From Deltaproteobacteria bacterium (GTDB taxonomy: Bacteria; Desulfobacterota; Desulfuromonadia; Desulfuromonadales; Geopsychrobacteraceae), in NCBI GenBank assembly GCA_024280485.1, contig JAJRQB010000061.1, positions 1 to 53,303 on the forward strand: a stretch of DNA of 53,303 bases, in the 5' to 3' direction. The stretch's first letter is position 1; the number at the start of each line of letters is the position of its first letter. The notes under the pieces were generated by a model that was not told where the DNA came from, made no database searches, and worked only from the letters and a program-made list of their open reading frames with translations. Of the stretch, positions 45,424 through 53,303 are shown in pieces. The position numbers were made by a program, and so were the translations under genes.

Positions 45424-45972
45424 TTAACTTCCCTTTGGAACAATCAGACCATAATTGCCGTCAGAACGTCGGTACACAACGTTCATCTCTTCGGAGCGAT
45501 CATCGGTAAAAACAAGAAAACTTTTGCCGAGTAAGTCCATCTGCATCACGGCTTCTTCCACCGACATCGGCTTGACAAAGAAGGAGTGGCTCTTGATTAT
45601 ATCGGGTTCCAAAGCTCCGTCATCGACACTGCTAGCAGTGATAACTGTTTTCAGCACTTGGCGGCTACCGGCACCACCACTCTTATGGTGTTTGAGCTTC
45701 TCTTTATATTTTTTAAGTTGACGCTCAATCTTATCGACCATCAAGTCAATTGCGGCGTACATATCCCCCGTCTCTTCCGCACTCTTCATAGTCAGCCCTT
45801 TGGCCACCATGGTCACTTCGGCACGATGATGAATCTTCTTCTGAACTGAGAGTACAACCTGAGCATCAATCGGCTCACCGACGTACTTTTTTACACGTGA
45901 GAGCTTTTCTTCTACGTAGGTACGGACTGCTTCACTACTTTCCATGTGACGGAAATTTACAGCAATTTGCAT
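45424..45972 (-). CDS. hpf: Ribosome hibernation promoting factor, long form
   Basis: A 182-aa protein with the N-terminal HPF/YfiA ribosome-binding domain (1-105, MQIAVNFRHMESSEAVRTYVEEKL) and a C-terminal dimerisation domain (about 125-182, SHSFFVKPMSVEEAVMQMDLLGKSFLVFTD). The long form promotes 100S ribosome dimers in stationary phase. AAGGAG precedes the ATG. A TATAGT box is seen in the 95-bp upstream gap without a clear -35. Confidence 0.95.
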   Translation of the reverse strand: MQIAVNFRHMESSEAVRTYVEEKLSRVKKYVGEPIDAQVVLSVQKKIHHRAEVTMVAKGLTMKSAEETGDMYAAIDLMVDKIERQLKKYKEKLKHHKSGGAGSRQVLKTVITASSVDDGALEPDIIKSHSFFVKPMSVEEAVMQMDLLGKSFLVFTDDRSEEMNVVYRRSDGNYGLIVPKGS

Positions 45973-46067
45973 AGGATGATGTCTCCTTCATGGTAAGACC
46001 CTGGACGGGCCGGATTATTTAAACTATACCTGAAGTTCACAGGGTTCATGGTCGATAAATCAAAAAA

Positions 46068-47501
46068 TCAGAACAATCTTTTGCGCTCAGTTGAAGAACC
46101 AATCCCGAGCATTTCACGGTATTTTGTAACTGTACGCCGCGCTATATGAATATCGTTTTCTTTGAGCAGTTGAACAATTTTCTGGTCAGACAAGGGCTTT
46201 TTCGGATCTTCTTTGGAGACAATCTCCTTAATCCGAATTTTAACACTCTCTGACGCGATCGAATCTCCATCCGTAGTCGAAATCCCACTATTGAAAAAGT
46301 ATTTAAGTTCAAACAGTCCCTGTGGGGTCTGAACGTATTTATTTGTTGTCACGCGACTGACCGTCGATTCATGCATTTCGATATCTTCTGCCACGTCACG
46401 TAACACCAGCGGCTTGAGATGTTCAATACCATAATCAAAAAATTGACGTTGGTACTTAACGATACTCTTGGTGACTTTATAAATTGTGCGCTGACGCTGA
46501 TGAATACTTTTAATCAACCAGACGGCACTCCTCATTTTATCCTGGATATATTCCCCAGCCTTCTTGTCGACCGAGGCACTATTGGTCAGAGCGCTCCGAT
46601 AAAATGAGTTAATCCGCAAATTTGGTAAGCCTTCGTCATTAAGGGTAACGACATATTCGTCGCCAACCTTATGCACAAAGATATCTGGAGAGATGTACTG
46701 AACATCCTCCTGATTAAAAGCACGACCAGGGCGTGGATCGAGATCAGATACAATTTTAGCGGCTGCCAGCACATCATCAAGTGAAATTTTCAATGCGCGG
46801 GCAATAACAGGGTACTTCCGTCCCTCGATGTCATCGATATGATCGCGCAATATCGTTGCCGAGAGAGAGTCCCTCTGACCCAACCGCTCAAGCTGCAGCA
46901 GCAGGCACTCTTGAAGATTACGCCCGGCTACGCCAGGCGGATCAAACTGCTGAACTCGCTTCAGGGCTTTTTCAGCGACTCCTTCAGCAACTAAAGTTGC
47001 CTCACAGATATCTTCAAGATTGGCATGTAGATAACCGGCATCATCAATATTACCGATAATTTCAGCGGCAGCAAGATGTTCAATTTCAGGGACTATGGAA
47101 AGATTGAGTTGCCACATCAAGTGATCAAAAAGTGTGCTTTTTTTTGTCAACAGACTTTCAAAGGAGGGACGATCTTCATTGTCTTCATAAACGTCGCTGG
47201 TTGTTGTACTACTCAGGCTGTAACCTTCAAGGTAGGTTTGCCAGTCGATATCGTCTACAGCCTCAGACTCGGTTTTAACCTCTTCGGAGTTCTCTTCTCC
47301 CTCAGGTTTTTCTTCAACCTGACTTTCGGGTGACGCAGACTCCTCACTCTCTTCAAGCATCGGATTTTCAGACAATTCCTCGGTAACAACATCCAGCAAC
47401 TCCATACGCGACAGTTGCAGCAGCTTGATCGCTCGCTGCAACTGCGGGGTCATCACCAGTTGCTGACTGAGCTTAACTTGTAAGCGTAGTTCTAAAGCCA
47501 T
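46068..47501 (-). CDS. rpoN: RNA polymerase sigma-54 factor
   Basis: A 477-aa sigma-54. Region I is Gln/Leu-rich (LRLQVKLSQQLVMTPQLQRAIKLLQLSRMEL), an acidic linker follows (about 50-85), then the core-binding and DNA-binding regions, ending with the RpoN box ARRTVTKYREMLGIGSS. It directs transcription from -24/-12 promoters with AAA+ activators. It is flanked by lptB and hpf as in most proteobacteria. Confidence 0.97.
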   Translation of the reverse strand: MALELRLQVKLSQQLVMTPQLQRAIKLLQLSRMELLDVVTEELSENPMLEESEESASPESQVEEKPEGEENSEEVKTESEAVDDIDWQTYLEGYSLSSTTTSDVYEDNEDRPSFESLLTKKSTLFDHLMWQLNLSIVPEIEHLAAAEIIGNIDDAGYLHANLEDICEATLVAEGVAEKALKRVQQFDPPGVAGRNLQECLLLQLERLGQRDSLSATILRDHIDDIEGRKYPVIARALKISLDDVLAAAKIVSDLDPRPGRAFNQEDVQYISPDIFVHKVGDEYVVTLNDEGLPNLRINSFYRSALTNSASVDKKAGEYIQDKMRSAVWLIKSIHQRQRTIYKVTKSIVKYQRQFFDYGIEHLKPLVLRDVAEDIEMHESTVSRVTTNKYVQTPQGLFELKYFFNSGISTTDGDSIASESVKIRIKEIVSKEDPKKPLSDQKIVQLLKENDIHIARRTVTKYREMLGIGSSTERKRLF

Positions 47502-47578
47502 AAAGACATATTATCCGATTCTGCCCGCAGGCATGCCACGAAGCTAACCCCTCGGATCAGAGTCTATCATTCTCCGCA

Positions 47579-47594
47579 GGAAAAGTCTGTGCCA
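47579..47594 (-). promoter_or_regulatory. Weak sigma-54-like site upstream of rpoN
   Basis: Read on the minus strand, TGGCACAGACTTTTCC resembles the -24/-12 consensus TGGCACG-N4-TTGCW: the GG and final C are kept, but the G of the -12 GC pair is replaced. It would permit autoregulation of rpoN; this is speculative. Confidence 0.2.
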
Positions 47595-47657
47595 ATCCCT
47601 ATTTACCAGTAATTTTCTGATTGAATATTCAAAGTGATTACAGGGGACATGTTCACT

Positions 47658-48380
47658 TCAAAGTTTAAATTTTTCACCTAAATAAAGGGTACGGGCTTTA
47701 TCGCTAGCAGCAATCTGCTCAGGAGTCCCGAATTCAAGCACTTCACCTTGATTCAAAATATAGGCCCGATCACAAACGCCCAAGGTCTCCCGGACATTAT
47801 GATCCGAAATCAGAATACCAATACCCCGATCTTTTAATTGTTTGATCACGCCTTGAATATCATTTACCGCTAAAGGATCAATCCCTGCGAATGGTTCATC
47901 GAGAAGCAAAAAACAAGGTTCAAGAACCAAAGATCTAGCGATCTCAACCCGCCGACGCTCGCCACCAGAAAGTGCATAACCTTTTGAGTCACGAATATGG
48001 CCGATGCGAAAGTCTTCAAGTAACTCATCTAACCGCTTCTGCTGTTTTTCCGAGCTCAAACCGAGGGTCTCAAGGATTGCGAGCAAGTTTTCAGCAACTG
48101 TCATCTTACGAAAGACCGAAGCCTCCTGTGGTAAGTAGGAGATCCCCATCCGGGCACGCTGATACATCGGTATCTCAGTCAAGTCAGTCGCATCGAGAAA
48201 GACCCGGCCAGCGTCCGGACGAGCGAGACCAACCATCATATAAAAACTTGTGGTCTTGCCTGCGCCATTGGGCCCGAGCAGCCCAATAACCTGCCCCGAA
48301 CTTACCTCAAGGTCGACATTACTAACAACCCTGCGACCGGCGTAACTTTTCTCAAGTCCTCTGGCATGAAGGGTTTTCAC
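47658..48380 (-). CDS. lptB: LPS export ABC transporter ATP-binding protein LptB
   Basis: A 240-aa ATPase that powers LPS extraction with LptFG. It has Walker [10 protein letters not shown] (36-44), the Q-loop in LPQEASVFR, signature LSGGERRR, Walker [13 protein letters not shown] and the H-loop SDHNV. The start is GTG in a GTGA overlap with the lptA stop, with AGGAG upstream. Confidence 0.97.
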   Translation of the reverse strand: MKTLHARGLEKSYAGRRVVSNVDLEVSSGQVIGLLGPNGAGKTTSFYMMVGLARPDAGRVFLDATDLTEIPMYQRARMGISYLPQEASVFRKMTVAENLLAILETLGLSSEKQQKRLDELLEDFRIGHIRDSKGYALSGGERRRVEIARSLVLEPCFLLLDEPFAGIDPLAVNDIQGVIKQLKDRGIGILISDHNVRETLGVCDRAYILNQGEVLEFGTPEQIAASDKARTLYLGEKFKL

Positions 48381-48868
48381 GGTTTCTCCTGCGTCGGCAG
48401 AAAAACCGCTCTTATCCGACCATCTTTGCCACTTTTGACCAGTGAACGATTCTCACGCGTAAATAGTACAATCTCGTCACCTGCGACCATATTTCCGCCC
48501 TGGTGAACCTCGGCTTTTCCATTCAAGATCATTTTTTCAGTCATCTGAAAATATTTAAGTTTTTGTGCAGTGGCAACCCGATCTCCGACTACAACGCGGA
48601 CGTCACCTTCAGCTTCTAAATGTTCAATTTTACGATTCCCGTTGATCTCTATAAAAAAGAGGGTCAGTTCATCAGCGTATATTGTCATGTCGCCACGTTT
48701 TCCCACGACTTTGCCGCTAAAAAAAACTTCTCCTTTCTGCTGATCGGTCTCCATCTGCTGAGATGTCACCTCGATCGGGCCATCCGGTGCAGATAAAGAG
48801 TCCTCCTCGACAGCCAGCAATGGAGAGGTCATCAACAAAAACAGCAACAACCAGACGTAACAATTCAC
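48377..48868 (-). CDS. lptA: Periplasmic LPS transport protein LptA
   Basis: A 163-aa protein with a signal peptide (1-19) and an OstA-like beta-jellyroll (about 28-140, [23 protein letters not shown]). It forms the periplasmic bridge carrying LPS to the outer membrane. The start is GTG in a GTGA overlap with lptC and follows AAGGAG by seven bases. Confidence 0.92.
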   Translation of the reverse strand: MNCYVWLLLFLLMTSPLLAVEEDSLSAPDGPIEVTSQQMETDQQKGEVFFSGKVVGKRGDMTIYADELTLFFIEINGNRKIEHLEAEGDVRVVVGDRVATAQKLKYFQMTEKMILNGKAEVHQGGNMVAGDEIVLFTRENRSLVKSGKDGRIRAVFLPTQEKP

Positions 48869-49464
48869 TGCCGTTCTCCTTCAGTCTGGCGCTCATTAAA
48901 CAGCGCATGAACATTCTCACGAACCCTCAGCGTACCCCGCCCCAGATCAAGATCCATCCCTTTACCGGTCAGGTAAAGCTGACGACCCCGCATGCTGATC
49001 AGATCATCTGTTGTGGCCAGTCGTTTGGAGTAATCGTACTGCAATGTTTCCGACTGAAACTGCTCCCCAGAGGCTGTCACAATTCGTACATCACCTTTCA
49101 GATCTATCAGTTTCTGTTTCTGTCGCAAGATTCCGCTAACCGCATCCAATGTGACATCACCAAAGCGGCCTGTATTAAAAAAGGTCAGTTTGACACCAGT
49201 CAAAGCTAGTTCCTCATCCTCGCGCTGATAAGCAGCACGGTCGGCATCAAGCACCCAAATTTCTATTCCGTTTTCGTTCTGACTATAGTGGACCCTATCC
49301 AGACCAAGCTCGACATTTTCTGGAAGTTTTTCTATAAGCTCTGGCAACAAATTGCCATCAAAGCTACTAGAGAAAAGTATCCAGCCAAGAACAATCATCA
49401 CAAGAAGGATAGCAACCCCAACAAACCGTTGTGCCCTGTGCCGGGTTCTCCCTTCGACAGTCAA
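48865..49464 (-). CDS. lptC: LPS export protein LptC
   Basis: A 199-aa single-pass inner-membrane protein: short cytoplasmic tail, TM helix (about 14-32), then a periplasmic LptC beta-jellyroll (about 50-185). It links LptBFG to LptA. The start is TTG, supported by AAAGG overlapping the kdsC stop. Order kdsC-lptC-lptA-lptB is standard. Confidence 0.9.
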   Translation of the reverse strand: MTVEGRTRHRAQRFVGVAILLVMIVLGWILFSSSFDGNLLPELIEKLPENVELGLDRVHYSQNENGIEIWVLDADRAAYQREDEELALTGVKLTFFNTGRFGDVTLDAVSGILRQKQKLIDLKGDVRIVTASGEQFQSETLQYDYSKRLATTDDLISMRGRQLYLTGKGMDLDLGRGTLRVRENVHALFNERQTEGERQ

Positions 49465-49475
49465 AAGCTCAACCT

Positions 49476-50000
49476 TTACTGCTCATCACAGAAATAACGT
49501 GCGGTCACTTGTTCCCAGTGCCCACCAGCTTTCAGTAACAGGTCGCAGATTTCACGAACTGCACCATAGCCACCCGGGAGACTGGCAATATAATCGACTC
49601 GTCGGCAGACCTCGGCATCAGCGTCAGCAACAGTCGCAGAAAAACCAACCCGACGCAGGACTTGCAGATCAATCAAATCATCACCTACGTAGGCAATCTG
49701 CTCCTCGGCCAAACCTGTTTGAGTCAGAATTTCCCGATAAGGTTCCAGCTTATTCAAGGCCCCTTGATATAAAATCTCTATGCCCAATTCAGCGGCACGC
49801 CGCACAACAACATCAGACTTGCGGCCTGTGATAATGCCAACCTTGATGCCAGCACGTTGAATCAACTTAATTCCGTGCCCATCGCGCACGTTAAACATTT
49901 TCAGCTCATTGCCCACGCCGTCATAGATGATCTGACCGTTAGTCAGCACTCCATCGACATCAAGTAAGAGTAATTTTATTTTTGCCGCTTTCGGATGCAT
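49476..50000 (-). CDS. kdsC: 3-deoxy-D-manno-octulosonate-8-phosphate phosphatase
   Basis: A 174-aa HAD-family phosphatase without cap domain, removing phosphate from Kdo-8-P. The catalytic Asp pair is LLLDVDGVLT (Asp14, Asp16), with a later ITGRKSD and YVGDDLIDL metal site. The ATG at 50000 overlaps the kdsD stop (TGATG) and is preferred over TTG 50003. Confidence 0.94.
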   Translation of the reverse strand: MHPKAAKIKLLLLDVDGVLTNGQIIYDGVGNELKMFNVRDGHGIKLIQRAGIKVGIITGRKSDVVVRRAAELGIEILYQGALNKLEPYREILTQTGLAEEQIAYVGDDLIDLQVLRRVGFSATVADADAEVCRRVDYIASLPGGYGAVREICDLLLKAGGHWEQVTARYFCDEQ

Positions 50001-50968
50001 CAAACCACCCCCGCGCGTAGTAGATCGTGCAGATGGAGAATGCCGACTGGCACTTTGCTCGTTTCATCAGAAAAAACAAAAAGAGATGTGATTGTATGGG
50101 TTTCCATGACTTGCAACGCTTTGGCAGCCAGATTCCTCTGTAAAATCCGCTTAGGCGTCTTGTTCATCGCTTCGTCGATCGGCTTCTGCAGATTGTCAAG
50201 ACCGGCCTCCATGACTCGCCTTAGATCGCCATCTGTGAAAACCCCAATCAGTTCGTCAGAGGCATTGATAACACCGGTGACACCGAGTTGTTTGTTGGTG
50301 ATCTCAAACAGAGCCTCTCGCAGGAGAGTACCAGACGCAACCAGAGGAATTGCACTCGCTGTATGCATCAGATCTTCAACCCGCAGCAGCAGCTTTTTAC
50401 CAAGTGCTCCGCCGGGGTGAAAAAGAGCGAAGTCCTCAGCACGGAAACCTCTTTCCTGCAACAAAACAACCGCAAGAGCATCACCCATGGCCAAGGTCGC
50501 GGTAGTACTTGCCGTCGGTGCCAGACCTAAGGGGCAAGCCTCTTCTGCAACACTGATATCAAGAAAGATATCTGAAGCTTGAGCAAGAGCACTCTTTGGA
50601 TTGCCAGCCATGCCGATTAACGGCAGACCCATCCGCTTGATCACCGGCAAAATCCGGCAGATCTCCTCGGTTTCACCAGAGTTTGAGACAGCCAGTACCA
50701 CATCTGCCTTGGTCATCATCCCAAGGTAGCCATGAATCCCTTCGGCCGGATGTAAAAACAGGGCCGGTGTTCCGGTTGAAGCCATCGTTGCGGCGATCTT
50801 CTGACAGATCAAACCTGACTTTCCCATGCCGGTCACGATCAAACGACCCTGACAGCCGAGGATCGCCTTAACCGCTTTGGTAAAATCGCCATTTAAGCGC
50901 GGCATCAACGCCAAAACCGCATCAGATTCTATCTGCAGGACCCGTCGGGCCGTTTCGATCATTTCCAT
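50000..50968 (-). CDS. kdsD: D-arabinose-5-phosphate isomerase
   Basis: A 322-aa enzyme that converts ribulose 5-phosphate to arabinose 5-phosphate for Kdo synthesis. It has a SIS domain (about 30-190, VTGMGKSGLICQKIAATMASTGTPALFLHPAEG) and two CBS domains (about 205-320). AGAGGT precedes the ATG; a second in-frame ATG lies two codons on. Confidence 0.94.
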   Translation of the reverse strand: MEMIETARRVLQIESDAVLALMPRLNGDFTKAVKAILGCQGRLIVTGMGKSGLICQKIAATMASTGTPALFLHPAEGIHGYLGMMTKADVVLAVSNSGETEEICRILPVIKRMGLPLIGMAGNPKSALAQASDIFLDISVAEEACPLGLAPTASTTATLAMGDALAVVLLQERGFRAEDFALFHPGGALGKKLLLRVEDLMHTASAIPLVASGTLLREALFEITNKQLGVTGVINASDELIGVFTDGDLRRVMEAGLDNLQKPIDEAMNKTPKRILQRNLAAKALQVMETHTITSLFVFSDETSKVPVGILHLHDLLRAGVV

Positions 50969-50975
50969 TCGTCTA

Positions 50976-51800
50976 TTACCTCTGTGTCTTAACTAGAGAA
51001 TCGATAGCCATCATCTGCTGTAACATTGGTTTCAAATCTTGAAGCGGTAACGAATTGGGGCCATCACAAAGCGCATTATCAGGGTCTTCGTGGACCTCCC
51101 AGAAGAGCGCATCAATCCCGGTCGCGACAGCAGCACGCGACAGAGCACCAACGAACTCCCGCTGCCCCCCTGAAGAACCACCAGCGCCGCCAGGCAATTG
51201 CACTGAATGAGTCGCATCAAAAACGACCGGATAGCCCGTTTCACGCATGATCACCAGCGAGCGCATATCGGTCACCAGATTATTATATCCGAAACTGGCC
51301 CCCCGCTCAGTCAAAAGAATCTGCTCATTGCCGGTCGAGACAATTTTACCGATACCGTGTTGAATATCCCAAGGCGCTGAGAACTGCCCTTTTTTCAGAT
51401 TAACCGGCTTGCCGGATTCACCTACTGCCACCAGCAGATCAGTCTGACGACTCAAGAATGCCGGTATTTGCAAGATATCAAGAACTTCTGATGCTGGTTT
51501 AATCTGTGAAATTTCATGGATATCCGAAATAACCGGAAGATCAAACTCCTGCTTGATACGCTGCAGAATACGCAGCCCTTCATCGAGTCCCGGTCCGCGA
51601 AATGATGTGACCGAGGTCCGGTTCGCCTTGTCAAAGCTGGCCTTAAACACCAGCGGCAAACCAAGCTCTTCACTCAGAATTTTCAGCCGTTCAGCGATCC
51701 GCAGACACAGCGCTTCACTCTCGATAGCACAGGGCCCGGCAAAGAGTACCAGTGGCAGGTTGCCGCCACAACGGACAGATCCAATATCGACAATAGACAT
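50976..51800 (-). CDS. kdsA: 3-deoxy-8-phosphooctulonate synthase
   Basis: A 274-aa TIM-barrel enzyme that condenses PEP with arabinose 5-phosphate to give Kdo-8-P. It shows FAGPCAIESE, with the Cys typical of the metal-dependent class, and VFKASFDKANRTS. It starts 10 bp past pyrG, with AAGGAA overlapping the pyrG stop, and is followed by kdsD and kdsC in pathway order. Confidence 0.96.
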   Translation of the reverse strand: MSIVDIGSVRCGGNLPLVLFAGPCAIESEALCLRIAERLKILSEELGLPLVFKASFDKANRTSVTSFRGPGLDEGLRILQRIKQEFDLPVISDIHEISQIKPASEVLDILQIPAFLSRQTDLLVAVGESGKPVNLKKGQFSAPWDIQHGIGKIVSTGNEQILLTERGASFGYNNLVTDMRSLVIMRETGYPVVFDATHSVQLPGGAGGSSGGQREFVGALSRAAVATGIDALFWEVHEDPDNALCDGPNSLPLQDLKPMLQQMMAIDSLVKTQR

Positions 51801-51809
51801 CTATTTTCC

Positions 51810-53303
<1,494 letters not shown>

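Overview
The window looks like a chromosomal segment of a Gram-negative deltaproteobacterium of the Desulfuromonadales/Geobacter type; the genus is not resolved. The clues are an LPS export and Kdo cluster joined to rpoN, hpf, ptsN, hprK, rapZ and a mannose-type PTS; many GGDEF, chemotaxis and two-component proteins; a His33/Gly82 AspRS of the probable non-discriminating type; and frequent TTG starts. No rRNA, tRNA, CRISPR array, prophage or insertion-sequence transposase was seen.

Region 1 (1-24.0 kb) is all on the minus strand. It opens with the first 34 codons of a monomeric NADP isocitrate dehydrogenase. A long, tightly packed series follows, read from high to low coordinates: pepN, an SDR-like protein, an EI24 membrane protein, a TPR-gluzincin protease, fbp, a secreted beta-sandwich protein, comEC (frameshifted), a REC-GGDEF regulator, a large TPR protein, an adenylate cyclase, hisS, aspS and a LysM lipoprotein, closed by an intrinsic terminator. 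Upstream of pepN lie a 167-bp foldback repeat, a 65-aa protein and an acyl-ACP thioesterase. A cache-domain protein and an MCP end at their own terminator.

Region 2 (24.2-37.2 kb) is on the plus strand: an SH3/coiled-coil membrane protein; a membrane GGDEF protein; a damaged MoxR-ATPase/VWA locus carrying three separate lesions; a REC-PAS-GGDEF-EAL regulator followed by a histidine kinase; a cyclophilin; mntP; and the agmatine deiminase/N-carbamoylputrescine amidase pair that makes putrescine. It ends at a bidirectional terminator.

Region 3 (37.2-53.3 kb) is on the minus strand. From high to low coordinates: pyrG (cut by the window edge), kdsA, kdsD, kdsC, lptC, lptA, lptB, rpoN, hpf, ptsN, hprK, rapZ, PTS EIIA-EIIB-EIIC-EIID, ptsH, ptsI and metK. 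It links Kdo/LPS production, sigma-54 and a phosphotransfer network in which HPr can be modified by EI (on His) and by HprK (on Ser).

The strongest candidates for a second look are the decaying MoxR/VWA locus, the comEC frameshift, the foldback repeat that ends at the stop codon of a small gene, and the translationally coupled c-di-GMP/TPR/cAMP gene set.
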